Below, piece by piece: positions 1-8,268 of a stretch of DNA of 64,000 nt; the first letter of the stretch is position 1; the number at the start of each line of letters is the position of its first letter. Origin of the DNA: Macrococcoides psychrotolerans. Lineage in GTDB: Bacteria; Bacillota; Bacilli; Staphylococcales; Staphylococcaceae. Position numbers and translations under genes: made by a program. The notes beneath the pieces are model-generated. The model was given only the letters and a program-made list of their open reading frames with translations, was not told the origin of the DNA and ran no database searches. Location: assembly GCF_038095555.1 (NCBI RefSeq), contig NZ_CP124591.1:62001-126000 (forward strand), given 5' to 3'.

Positions 1-558
1 TTGAGCAGTAGGTGTATCAGTTTGAGGACTTAAAGCTTCGTTAGCAGCATTTTCCCAAGCATCAGCCTGAGCGTCTTCAGCGTCTTTACCTTCTTGAGCA
101 GTAGGTGTATCAGTTTGAGGATTTAAAGCTTCGTTAGCAGCATTTTCCCAAGCATCAGCCTGAGCGTCTTCAGCGTCTTTACCTTCTTGAGCAGTAGGTG
201 TATCAGTTTGAGGATTTAAAGCTTCGTTAGCAGCATTTTCCCAAGCATCAGCCTGAGCGTCTTCAGCGTCTTTACCTTCTTGAGCAGTAGGTGTATCAGT
301 TTGAGGATTTAAAGCTTCGTTAGCAGCATTTTCCCAAGCATCAGCCTGAGCGTCTTCAGCGTCTTTACCTTCTTGAGCAGTAGGTGTATCAGTTTGAGGA
401 TTTAAAGCTTCGTTAGCAGCATTTTCCCAAGCATCAGCCTGAGCGTCTTCAGCGTCTTTACCTTCTTGAGCAGTAGGTGTATCAGTTTGAGGATTTAAAG
501 CTTCGTTAGCAGCATTTTCCCAAGCATCAGCCTGAGCGTTTTCAGCAGCAGCACTCCA
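1..558. repeat. 93-bp tandem repeat, six copies visible
   Basis: Copies begin at 1, 94, 187, 280, 373 and 466, an exact period of 93 bp (31 codons, in frame). They are almost identical; the copy at 1 differs by one base that changes an Asn codon to Ser. The last unit diverges after about 535. The array continues past the left edge. Such identity implies recent expansion or ongoing homogenisation, so copy number probably varies between strains. Confidence 0.95.
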
Positions 559-729
559 TTGATCAGCTTGATAAGCTTCGACAGCGTCAGCTTGATAAGC
601 ACTTTGTGTAGAATCGTCAAGTCCTTGAGTTTCAGCAGCATCAGCTGGTGCGCCGAGCCCAAGCATTAAAGTAGCGGTTGTTGCAGCAACACCAAAAGCA
701 AGTTTTTGATTGTAAGTCGTTTTTTTCAT
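1..729 (-). CDS. Secreted tandem-repeat protein, N-terminal part (cut by window edge)
   Basis: The reading frame is open from the start codon to the window edge, giving 243 N-terminal residues. The start at 727-729 is preceded by a good ribosome binding site (GGAGGAT). Residues 1-36 look like a Sec signal peptide: lysines after Met1, a hydrophobic Ala/Leu core, and an ADA-AE cleavage site. A short Gln/Ala-rich stretch follows (AYQADAVEAYQADQW). The rest is six near-identical 31-residue units rich in Ala, Asp, Glu, Asn and Gln, each containing DAWENAANEAL and NPQTDTPTAQEGKDAED. The units are acidic, probably helical, and have no Cys. I recognise no family. The C terminus lies outside the window, so cell-wall anchoring (LPXTG, LysM, GW) cannot be judged. 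Probably an exported or surface protein of unknown role. Confidence 0.8.
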   Translation of the reverse strand, partial: MKKTTYNQKLAFGVAATTATLMLGLGAPADAAETQGLDDSTQSAYQADAVEAYQADQWSAAAENAQADAWENAANEALNPQTDTPTAQEGKDAEDAQADAWENAANEALNPQTDTPTAQEGKDAEDAQADAWENAANEALNPQTDTPTAQEGKDAEDAQADAWENAANEALNPQTDTPTAQEGKDAEDAQADAWENAANEALNPQTDTPTAQEGKDAEDAQADAWENAANEALSPQTDTPTAQ

Positions 730-851
730 ATTATTATCCTCCATTTAGTGAAATTTTAAATCTACAGAAATTATATATTAAGTAAAAAAAAAATCTACAC
801 ATTTATGGAAATTATCAAAATATTATCAAATATATTATAAATGATAAAATA

Positions 852-877
852 ACCTTATATTTATTTACATATAAGGT
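852..877. terminator. Hairpin upstream of the repeat-protein gene
   Basis: A perfect 9-bp stem (ACCTTATAT with ATATAAGGT) and 8-nt loop lie in the AT-rich region between the repeat-protein gene and the degraded genes. There is no clear T-run, so it could be a terminator for the decayed gene to the right or a regulatory palindrome. Confidence 0.35.
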
Positions 878-964
878 CCAAAGCATAAGTGCATTATTCA
901 TTATTATTCTTTAAAACATGCTCGGTTCTGTTAATCATAGATATTATCAATATCTATAAATGAC

Positions 965-1260
965 TTTAACTTAAATTAGCACCAACAGTTGTAAGATATT
1001 AATATCCTTTTCACTCAGTCATATACCAGAAGGCTTCAGAGCCTTTCGTCATTCGTGCACTAAATGGATAGATAAATAGATCAGACTTTCCAATCAAAGG
1101 TTCTATTTCTCTCTTCCAGCGTTCAGTATTACCAACTATTTCTTGATATGTACTGTTAGTAAAGTTGATATGACCATAGGAATGACTTACAAAGATCCAT
1201 CCGTTACGTTTTAGGCATCTACAACCTTCGTTGCTTGTGCTCCGTATCTTTTCAACACCT
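965..1260 (-). pseudogene. Polysaccharide-deacetylase-like gene remnant
   Basis: Minus-strand translation gives scattered pieces in different frames. The best runs from about 1213 to 1015 and reads RNGWIFVSHSYGH, then ERWKREIEPLIGKSDLF, then IYPFSARMTKGSEAFWYM. The SHSYGH motif and the W..E..PLIG pattern are those of the NodB-type polysaccharide deacetylase family. A piece at about 1260-1216 (VLKRYGAQATKVVDA) fits the preceding strand of the same fold in another frame. No start codon or intact frame remains. The remnant abuts an IS3-type remnant upstream, so insertion may have broken it. Confidence 0.6.
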
Positions 1261-1785
1261 TACTTTTTAGATTATTTGTTCGGTATCCTAATATTCTTTC
1301 GAACATACATCGAAAATTACGGATAGATATAGCTTAGTTCCATTTTAATGTTGAATTGTGTCACATCAGTAAGTATTTTTGATATGGTCGATTTGTTATG
1401 AATCTAAGATTCAATTTATTCTTGGCAGTTTTACCAACTTTCCCTTTGTATGAATTATATGTTCTATATTATTTTTCATATTTTCAGAGACACGACCTTT
1501 TTGTTTTGATTCTAAATCTAGAATAACATATTGATTATATTTCATCTGTTGAATATCTCTTTCTTGTCATACACGAAACTAGACCCTCAATAGGTATCAA
1601 ATGATAAACCCGTGTTCTTAATAATGAATATTGACTATCATATATACTACTCAATGAATTATAGCCAATTTTTCTTTCTTTATATTCTTTGATAATTTTC
1701 AATTTAAAATCAAGTTCATGCTTTTTATTCAAAATAAACACCCCTAAAGTTAAATTTTAAGATTTAACTTTAAGGGTGCACTTCA
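1261..1785 (-). mobile_element. IS3 family (IS150-like) insertion sequence remnant
   Basis: The minus strand carries an OrfA start (1741 leftward) reading LDFKLKIIKEYKERKIGYNS, typical of the IS150-group helix-turn-helix protein. Further on, SLLRTRVYH..EGLVS continues the same protein. At about 1370-1270, pieces reading TDVTQFNI and KLYLSVIFDVCS.EILGYRT match the start of the OrfB integrase core, including the first catalytic Asp. Frameshifts and loss of the middle and end of OrfB make it inactive. The right end at 1759-1785 reads, on the minus strand, TGAAGTGCACCC followed by TTAAAGTTAAATCTT, resembling an IS150-type terminal repeat. No matching left end was found. Confidence 0.65.
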
Positions 1786-1975
1786 TTTCTATAAGTCTTT
1801 TGCATTTTTTCATACTTTCAGGGTATAAAATCTTGAATAAGAAAGATGGCTGTTTTCTTTTAGGATTGGTTACTTAACTTATAAAATTTAGTCAATAAAT
1901 CCTTTAGTATAAATGTACTATATATAAGTACTAGAAAGATTAAAAGTAGATTACTATTATGATAGGAGTTTTGCT

Positions 1976-2368
1976 ATGTTATTTAAAGGGATAGTTTCAG
2001 GATTAGCATTATACATTGTATTAGTGGCACTAGATATCCTATTTAAGACGAATACCGAGCGATTGCTATTGAATATCGATTTTATAACGGGTCAAGCGAC
2101 CTCGCCGTTTTTACTGGAGGTCACATTACATCTGCTCGTAAGTATTATATTATATTTTAGTTTATCGCGATTGTTTCGTTATAAGGGTTTGTATATTGCA
2201 GCTTATATCGTTTTATTTGTAGTATTTATTGGATTATTCTTTATACTGTCACACCTATCGCTAACAATGCACTATGATCTTACTATAAAGCTGATGTTTG
2301 TATGGTTATTAGGTCATACCTTCTATTTATTCATAGTTCATCTAATGATTAAACATGCTTATAGTTAG
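1976..2368 (+). CDS. Small four-helix membrane protein, unknown function
   Basis: A 130-residue hydrophobic protein with four likely membrane segments at about 3-22, 45-63, 71-92 and 104-125 and short loops. AGGAG at 1964-1968 sets the ATG. It ends about 40 bp before the UvrA-like gene on the same strand, with no terminator seen between, so the two may be co-transcribed. No catalytic or binding motif is visible and I do not recognise a family. Function unknown. Confidence 0.75.
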   Translation: MLFKGIVSGLALYIVLVALDILFKTNTERLLLNIDFITGQATSPFLLEVTLHLLVSIILYFSLSRLFRYKGLYIAAYIVLFVVFIGLFFILSHLSLTMHYDLTIKLMFVWLLGHTFYLFIVHLMIKHAYS

Positions 2369-2408
2369 AGTGAAATAGGGTATATTAACAAAAGTGAGGA
2401 GTGATTCA

Positions 2409-4670
2409 ATGAAACCTATAAAGATTATTGGAGCAAAGCAGAATAATTTAAAAGATATATCACTGGAGATACCGAAACACCAGCTGACTGTCTTTACAGG
2501 GCGTTCGGGTTCTGGGAAGTCATCGCTAGTATTTAATACGATTGCCGCGGAGAGTGAGCGACTATTGAATGAAACATATAGTACTTATATACAGAACCAA
2601 CTCAACCATTATGATAAGCCTGTTGTCGACCGTATTGAGAATTTGCCTGTATCAATGGTCATTGGACAAGATAGAATTGGTGGGAATTCAAGATCAACTG
2701 TAGGAACAATTTCAGATATCTATTCTGGTGTGAGATTATTGTGGTCACGTATTGGACAGCCATTTGTAGGATATTCTATGGACTTTTCTTTTAACAATAC
2801 GAATGGCATGTGCAAAACGTGTGATGGATTAGGTTATGTAGAAGATATTGACTTAAATGAGTTATTACATTTCGATCGTTCATTAAATGAAGATGCGATC
2901 AAATTCCCCTCTTTTGCTCCAAATACTTGGCGTGGTAAACGGTATTTAAATACGGGATTATTTGACAATGATAAGAAATTGAAAGACTATTCTAAAGAAG
3001 AGATGGATACACTTTTGTATCAAGAACCTATTAAATTAAAAAATCCTCCATCAAACTGGCCGAAGACGGCTAAATATGAAGGGTTAATTTATCGATTTAG
3101 AAGATCTTTTCTAATCAACGATACATTTGAAAAGAAGAAGTTTATTAAAGGCGTAAATCGTATCGTCACAAAACAAGTGTGCCCAGATTGCGAAGGTAAA
3201 CGTCTGAATGACAAGATATTAAGTTGCAAAATAGATGGATTAAATATTGCTGAATTTTGTGATCTAACAGTAGATGATGAGATTAAGTTTTTGAATAAAA
3301 TTAATGATGATAAAGCACAGTATATTATTGAACCTTTAGTCAAACAATTAGAAGCATTAAAACGAATTGGCTTAGGTTATTTGACATTAAGTCGAGAAAC
3401 GACAACTTTATCAGGGGGAGAGTCTCAAAGGATCAAATTGATTCGTCATTTAAATAGTCCGCTTACGGATTTAGTCTATATTATTGATGAACCGAGTATT
3501 GGTCTACATCCTGAAGATATAGAAAATATTAATCAAATCATGCTTTCAATTCGCGATAAAGGTAATACAGTGCTTGTTGTTGAGCATGATCCTGATGTAA
3601 TTAAGATTGCGGATTATTGTGTTGATATAGGTCCGGGAAGTGGTAAGCGTGGAGGAGAGATTATATTTACTGGGAAATATAATGAATTACTTAAGAGTAA
3701 TAGTCCAACAGGTAAGGCGCTATCACAACCACATGCTTTTAAAGAGGAAGTAAGGGTATCAAATGATTATATAGCACTAAAAAATATTACGAAGAATAAC
3801 TTAAAAGATGTATCGGTTAATATTCCTGAACATGTGTTAACTGCTGTAACAGGTGTTGCAGGTTCAGGTAAAAGTACGTTAATACAAACAGGACTTCGCG
3901 AAAGAGAAGATGTAGTTTATATCGATCAGAAACCTGTACATGCGACGAATCGTTCAAATCTACTGACCTACCTTGATATCTTTGATGATATTAGAGGATA
4001 CTATAGCAAAGAGACAGGTCTTAAAAAAGGGATGTTCAGCTACAACTCAGAAGGTGCATGTCCAAACTGCAATGGAAAAGGCGTAATAAAAACGGAGCTT
4101 GCATTTATGTCTGACTTTGTTCAACAATGTGAAGTATGTCATGGTAAACGTTATCGACCAGAAGTATTGGAAGCAAAAGTAAAAGGATACTCTATCGCAG
4201 ACATGCTTGAGCTTTCTGTAGAAGAAGCAATCGATTTCTTTCAGATAGACAACGTTAATCAAGTGTTGAAGAGTGTAAAGCGTACAGGACTTGACTATAT
4301 GACCTTAGGACAGTCATTAGATACTTTATCAGGTGGGGAGAGTCAGCGAGTAAAACTTAGTCGATATATTAACGAGGGTGTGAAAGATAAGATATTTATC
4401 TTTGATGAACCTACGACAGGTTTACATGAAGCAGATATAGATAATTTAAAACGCATCTTTGATTATTTAATTGATGAAGATAATACGGTGATTGTGATAG
4501 AACATAATTTGACAATGATGACTTATGCAGATTGGATTATAGACATTGGACCTCGTGCAGGATTAGGCGGAGGTAAAGTACTCTATAGTGGGGTGCCGAA
4601 GGAAATTGTCCATGAAGAAACATCATTAACTGGCAAACATTTATTGAAATATATTGATGATAGCAATTAA
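2409..4670 (+). CDS. UvrA-like ABC-class ATPase (short UvrA paralogue)
   Basis: A cytoplasmic protein of 753 residues with two ABC-type ATPase halves arranged as in excinuclease subunit A. The first Walker A is GRSGSGKSSL (31-40) and the second is GVAGSGKSTL in the second half. Both halves keep the LSGGESQR signature and a Walker B with DEP. CxxC pairs typical of UvrA zinc modules are present (CKTC, CPDC, CPNC, CEVC). It is nearly 200 residues shorter than housekeeping UvrA, and part of the region that contacts UvrB appears reduced, as in UvrA2/DrrC-like proteins linked to damage or drug tolerance. The ATG at 2409 has GAGGAG just upstream; an in-frame GTG at 2394 lacks a site. DNA binding is inferred. 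Confidence 0.85.
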   Translation: MKPIKIIGAKQNNLKDISLEIPKHQLTVFTGRSGSGKSSLVFNTIAAESERLLNETYSTYIQNQLNHYDKPVVDRIENLPVSMVIGQDRIGGNSRSTVGTISDIYSGVRLLWSRIGQPFVGYSMDFSFNNTNGMCKTCDGLGYVEDIDLNELLHFDRSLNEDAIKFPSFAPNTWRGKRYLNTGLFDNDKKLKDYSKEEMDTLLYQEPIKLKNPPSNWPKTAKYEGLIYRFRRSFLINDTFEKKKFIKGVNRIVTKQVCPDCEGKRLNDKILSCKIDGLNIAEFCDLTVDDEIKFLNKINDDKAQYIIEPLVKQLEALKRIGLGYLTLSRETTTLSGGESQRIKLIRHLNSPLTDLVYIIDEPSIGLHPEDIENINQIMLSIRDKGNTVLVVEHDPDVIKIADYCVDIGPGSGKRGGEIIFTGKYNELLKSNSPTGKALSQPHAFKEEVRVSNDYIALKNITKNNLKDVSVNIPEHVLTAVTGVAGSGKSTLIQTGLREREDVVYIDQKPVHATNRSNLLTYLDIFDDIRGYYSKETGLKKGMFSYNSEGACPNCNGKGVIKTELAFMSDFVQQCEVCHGKRYRPEVLEAKVKGYSIADMLELSVEEAIDFFQIDNVNQVLKSVKRTGLDYMTLGQSLDTLSGGESQRVKLSRYINEGVKDKIFIFDEPTTGLHEADIDNLKRIFDYLIDEDNTVIVIEHNLTMMTYADWIIDIGPRAGLGGGKVLYSGVPKEIVHEETSLTGKHLLKYIDDSN

Positions 4671-4705
4671 AGCATATTGCACATAGACAGTAAATTTAAG
4701 ATATA

Positions 4706-4748
4706 AAACAGGCATTGTATAAATAATACAATGCCTGTTTATTTTTTT
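4706..4748. terminator. Bidirectional terminator between convergent genes
   Basis: A perfect 15-bp stem (AAACAGGCATTGTAT and its complement) with a 5-nt loop, followed by ATTTTTTTAT on the plus strand. It serves the UvrA-like gene and possibly the converging NSS gene. Confidence 0.85.
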
Positions 4749-4818
4749 ATATTTTAAGCGTTTCTTATTATTCCTCAATCTAGTTGTCATTAAAACACAT
4801 GAATATAGCACTATGAGA

Positions 4819-6147
4819 TTAAATTAACTGTGTTACAAACACAATTATAATGACAATAGGCAGAATATATTTTATTAAGGTATACCATAAGGTAAATAAT
4901 TTGCTGTGTTGATTATCACGCATAAATATAGAGAATAATAATTGTTTGTTTAGTACAAATCCACAAAATAACGTTGTAAATAATACACCAAGCGGCATCA
5001 TAATATTTGATACTAGAAAGTCCATATTATCAAATATTGTTCCTGCACCAAACGTAAAATCTTTATAAATACCAAATGATAAAGCAGGAAAAATACTTGT
5101 GATAAATACAGCTAAACTCAGCAGTAATGCATATTTTTTGCGCTTATTTTCATTATTTTTAATTAAGTTAGAAAGATTCAGTTCTAATAGTGAAATAGAA
5201 GATGTCAAAGCAGCAAATAAAAAGAGTATTAAAAATAACATATAGAAGCCAAAACCGAAAGTCATTTTTTCAAACAATTTTGGTAATACTAAAAATAATA
5301 ATCCAGGACCTGCTTCTACTTCAATATTTAATGCGCTTGCAGCTGGGAAAATTGCGAGACCAGCAAGAATAGAAATTAGTAAGTTCATTATTACAATCCA
5401 TAATGCAGACCGAATAACGTTTGTATCATCTTTAGTGTAAGATGCATAAGTAATCATACCAGTTGTTCCGAGTGATAAAGCAAAGAAAGACTGACCCATA
5501 GCATAAAGAGTACCTTCTATAGATAAATCCTCAAATCTGGGAATTAAAAAATATTTTAGTCCTTCGATAGCTCCTTCTAACATCAGTGCACGTCCGACAA
5601 TAATTAAAAATAATAAAAATAATAATGGCATCATTATTTTTGAAGCTCTCTCTATACCATTTTGAATACCGAAAGATACGATCACTTCTGTGAGCATTAT
5701 AAATAGCAATGCACCGAGAATAGATAATAAAGGATTGGCGATCATTTGCTCAAAATAATCTAATTGAAGTTCAAAGATATTCAAAATAATCCCTAAATAG
5801 TAGCCTATAAATAAAATAATCCATCCACCGATAACGCTGTAGAATGCGTATAAAATGAAAGCAGCAATATTTCCCCAAAGACCAATTAAGTTCATGAATT
5901 TTGAACCTGATAGTTTGCTAAAGATTGTTAACGAAAAAGTCTTGCCGGCATGCCCAATATAAAATTCAACGATAAGTAATGGAAGTCCAATTAATAAAGT
6001 GAACAAAATGAATTGAATTAAAAATGCTCCGCCACCATATTGTCCTGCTATGTAAGGAAACTTCCAAATGGCACCAAGGCCGATTGCTGATCCTGCACTT
6101 GCAAGGATAAATCCAAGAGAAGAATTCCAATGTTTATTTTTGTGCAT
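4819..6147 (-). CDS. NSS family sodium-dependent amino acid symporter (first copy)
   Basis: A membrane protein of 442 residues with about 11 hydrophobic segments. It opens with the family signature: LGFILASAGSAIGLGAIWKF at about 8-27, where the unwound TM1 binds substrate and Na+, followed by PYIAGQYGGGAFL. Bacterial NSS proteins (MhsT, LeuT, TnaT) import hydrophobic or aromatic amino acids with Na+. The substrate here cannot be read from sequence. The start at 6145-6147 has AAGGGGTG upstream; an upstream in-frame TTG lacks a site. It is a paralogue of the symporter at 37469-38806 but has only a short upstream region and no leader peptide. TspO is transcribed divergently. Confidence 0.88.
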   Translation of the reverse strand: MHKNKHWNSSLGFILASAGSAIGLGAIWKFPYIAGQYGGGAFLIQFILFTLLIGLPLLIVEFYIGHAGKTFSLTIFSKLSGSKFMNLIGLWGNIAAFILYAFYSVIGGWIILFIGYYLGIILNIFELQLDYFEQMIANPLLSILGALLFIMLTEVIVSFGIQNGIERASKIMMPLLFLLFLIIVGRALMLEGAIEGLKYFLIPRFEDLSIEGTLYAMGQSFFALSLGTTGMITYASYTKDDTNVIRSALWIVIMNLLISILAGLAIFPAASALNIEVEAGPGLLFLVLPKLFEKMTFGFGFYMLFLILFLFAALTSSISLLELNLSNLIKNNENKRKKYALLLSLAVFITSIFPALSFGIYKDFTFGAGTIFDNMDFLVSNIMMPLGVLFTTLFCGFVLNKQLLFSIFMRDNQHSKLFTLWYTLIKYILPIVIIIVFVTQLI

Positions 6148-6300
6148 AATTACACCCCTTCGTTTTAACGCTGTAAAGTGACATTGTATCAAATATCCTT
6201 TTTTACTGCAATATAGTATTAATGAAAGGTGAATGCTTCTTTCGGTGTTTCATTATTTATATCCTTAATTTTGGGTATAAGTATTATAGAGGTGAACAAA

Positions 6301-6792
6301 ATGATAAATACTAAGAAAATAACTAGAACACTTATACCACTCGCTGGAGGTTTAATCGTTGGAAGGCTAACAGCTAAGGCGCAAGATGATTATAAACATT
6401 ATAGAAAACCACCATTTTCACCACCTGCAATTGCTTTTCCAATTATTTGGCCAATATTATATACGTCAATGGGTGTGGCGTATCAAAGAGCAATGGCTAA
6501 CGCTAAAAATGAGACTGAAAGCAGTGAACTTAAGCGTGCGCATTATACCCAGCTTGGCTTGAATTATGTATGGTCTATGTTATATTTTAATCTAAAATTC
6601 AGAAAAGCATCATTACTAGAAAGTTATGCATTATTAGCTGCAGGGAGTATTACTGCTACGAAATTTTATAAGATGGACAGAACTGCAGGACATTTGATGG
6701 TTCCTTATGTTATGTGGTTGAGTTATGCGAGTTATTTAAACGGGGGCAACTGGATTTTAAATAAGGATAAAGAAGGTTACTCTAGAGACTAA
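6301..6792 (+). CDS. tspO: TspO/MBR family tryptophan-rich sensory protein
   Basis: A membrane protein of 163 residues with five expected helices. The family pattern is visible: KPPFSPPAIAFPIIWPILYTSMGVAYQRA at about 40-68, an LNYVWSMLYFNL segment around 95, and W..YASYLN near the end. Family members bind tetrapyrroles and cholesterol-like ligands and take part in porphyrin handling and stress responses. That would fit the haem and catalase genes elsewhere in the window, but this is inference. The ATG at 6301 has GAGGTG upstream and gives the usual length; a longer frame from 6229 would add an atypical hydrophobic leader. Confidence 0.85.
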   Translation: MINTKKITRTLIPLAGGLIVGRLTAKAQDDYKHYRKPPFSPPAIAFPIIWPILYTSMGVAYQRAMANAKNETESSELKRAHYTQLGLNYVWSMLYFNLKFRKASLLESYALLAAGSITATKFYKMDRTAGHLMVPYVMWLSYASYLNGGNWILNKDKEGYSRD

Positions 6793-6918
6793 CAATGAAA
6801 ATATATAATATGCAATTATTTGAAGGAGATATAATATCCGAGTATATTTGTATATTGCCTTGCTCAAAAGAAGTATAGTAGAGTGGTAACGAATGTTGAT
6901 AAGATAAAGGAGGAAACT

Positions 6919-7272
6919 ATGAAATTTATTATTAGAATGATTCTTGGCACATTGTTTACAACAGCAGGAGTGTTACATTTTTTGCGTGAACCAAATTTCA
7001 CGAAGATTATTCCTTCGTATATTCCATTAAAGAAAGAAATCACCTATATTACAGGTATTATGGAAGTGATGATGGGGATATATTTATGTTTGAAACGCCC
7101 AAGTGTTAGCGCGAAGAAATGGATCAACCGCTTCTTGCTGGCAGTATTTCCTGCAAATGTCTACATGGCGAGAAAGCAACTCTCGCTTGGTGACAAGCAG
7201 CTGTCTCAGTCTGCATTGTATGGCAGATTACCATTACAGTTTGTATTGATGAAATTGATAAAGTGGTTGTAG
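6919..7272 (+). CDS. DoxX family membrane protein
   Basis: A 117-residue membrane protein with about four hydrophobic stretches. The opening (IIRMILGTLFTTAGVLHFLR) and the later GIMEVMMGIYL pattern are those of DoxX/DoxD-like small membrane proteins, often found in redox or thiol stress settings. AAGGAGG sets the ATG at 6919. It follows tspO on the same strand after about 125 bp, so it could belong to the same transcript. The exact reaction, if any, is unknown. Confidence 0.75.
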   Translation: MKFIIRMILGTLFTTAGVLHFLREPNFTKIIPSYIPLKKEITYITGIMEVMMGIYLCLKRPSVSAKKWINRFLLAVFPANVYMARKQLSLGDKQLSQSALYGRLPLQFVLMKLIKWL

Positions 7273-7285
7273 TAATATATTCAAT

Positions 7286-7325
7286 AAAGGATAGCCGAAG
7301 TAAATATAAGCTTTGGCTATCCTTT
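7286..7325. terminator. Terminator hairpin between DoxX and small gene
   Basis: AAAGGATAGCCGAAG pairs with CTTTGGCTATCCTTT (one G-U) across a 10-nt loop. It overlaps the stop codon of the small minus-strand gene and probably serves both converging genes. Confidence 0.75.
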
Positions 7326-7460
7326 ATTATTACGTTGTAATTCAATTAATTGTTTATTTTGTTTAACGATTTCATCCGTATTACGTCTGATTTTATAGAT
7401 ATCCATAAATGATAAGAAAAACATGATCATTATTATAATTACAATAATAGTATTCCCCAT
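7317..7460 (-). CDS. Small single-pass membrane protein (47 aa)
   Basis: The predicted protein has a very hydrophobic N terminus (GNTIIVIIIMIMFFLSF, about 2-18) followed by a charged tail beginning MDIYKIRRNTDEI and ending in KQNKQLIELQ, probably coiled-coil. GGGGG lies about 11 nt upstream of the ATG. The clearest support that it is real is a decayed relative at 35587-35679 that keeps the tail (MDIYKTIGNKDENIKQNEQL) next to another rhodanese remnant. The gene diverges from a rhodanese remnant at 7660-7818. Function unknown. Confidence 0.65.
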   Translation of the reverse strand: MGNTIIVIIIMIMFFLSFMDIYKIRRNTDEIVKQNKQLIELQRNNKG

Positions 7461-7659
7461 TCAGTCCAACACCCCCTTTTGGTATATTATACCATAATAA
7501 GGAATCATTGAATAAATTATTCTCTTCTGATTATATTATTGTTTAATATAATTAGAGATTAATGAGAACATTAGAAATAATCAAGAAATTGGTTTAATAT
7601 ATCAAATAAATATTAGGTAAATTATTTTCTTAAACAGAGTAGATGTTATTTAAAGTAAG

Positions 7660-7818
7660 GCATATTAGAGGAGCGAACTAAAGATTATAAAGGAGAAGAT
7701 TCTGTACTATGTAATCTGTCAATCTGGTATGCGTAGTAAACGTGCAGCTAAAGTAATGAAGAAAAACGGCATTGATGTGACAAATGTGCGTGGTAAAAGT
7801 GTTCAAGGTAAGAAATAA
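7660..7818 (+). pseudogene. Rhodanese-like gene remnant (copy A)
   Basis: From 7681 one frame reads YYVICQSGMRSKRAAKVMKK and then NGIDVTNVRG to a stop at 7816-7818. This is the C-terminal half of a single-domain rhodanese, including the active-site loop CQSGMR with its catalytic Cys. Upstream only fragments remain (HIRGA at about 7660; YKGEDSV in another frame), and there is no start codon. The final VRGGM..W motif is also damaged. The gene is dead; the region 7461-7659 holds nothing else I recognise. Confidence 0.7.
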
Positions 7819-7844
7819 TAATTCAAAGAAATCCAGATGATTGC

Positions 7845-8192
7845 TCATCTGGAAGTTTCTTTTTGTAGCTCTGTTTCGATTATATTGATATGGGAGCTAA
7901 TAAGGTTTTTTTGCTCATTTAGAAACTCAAGATGCGCTTTTAATATCGTTTCAACATCTATTTTATTTTCATATAGCATATTTGTATTTGTCTGAATATC
8001 TTTTAATGGCATATTTAAGTTGCTTAAACACTTAATAAATTTGATCATTTCAATATCATCTTTTGTATACAATCTTTTATTATTACTGTCTCTTTCTATA
8101 TATTTCAATATGTCTTTCTTTTCATAGTAACGTAACTTACTTTTAGGTATATCACAGTATTCTGCAACATGTTCTATATAATATTTTTCCAT
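7845..8192 (-). CDS. MerR family transcriptional regulator
   Basis: A 115-residue DNA-binding protein. The N terminus (YYIEHVAEYCDIPKSKLRYY, about 4-23) is the MerR winged helix-turn-helix, followed by YTKDDIEMIKFIKCL. Residues about 75-113 form a dimerisation coiled coil. No conserved effector Cys cluster is seen; one Cys lies in the HTH (YCDIP) and one at about 55. It is transcribed away from the DJ-1/SDR/MDR operon and probably controls it through the palindrome at 8211-8226. The type resembles aldehyde- or electrophile-responsive MerR proteins, but the signal is inferred only. Confidence 0.85.
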   Translation of the reverse strand: MEKYYIEHVAEYCDIPKSKLRYYEKKDILKYIERDSNNKRLYTKDDIEMIKFIKCLSNLNMPLKDIQTNTNMLYENKIDVETILKAHLEFLNEQKNLISSHINIIETELQKETSR

Positions 8193-8210
8193 ATGAGCAT
8201 ATCCCTTCTC

Positions 8211-8226
8211 TTAAACCAAGGTTTAA
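8211..8226. promoter_or_regulatory. Candidate MerR operator in the divergent promoter
   Basis: A perfect inverted repeat, TTAAACC-AA-GGTTTAA, lies in the 76-bp gap between the merR-type gene and the DJ-1 gene. MerR regulators bind such repeats between or beside the -35 and -10 elements. Confidence 0.5.
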
Positions 8227-8268
8227 CTGATATCGTATATATATAAACATTATAGAGGAGAAAATACA

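Noticed and set aside
1..558. CRISPR-like regular repeats
   Set aside because: The 93-bp units are contiguous with no spacers and encode an in-frame 31-residue repeat.
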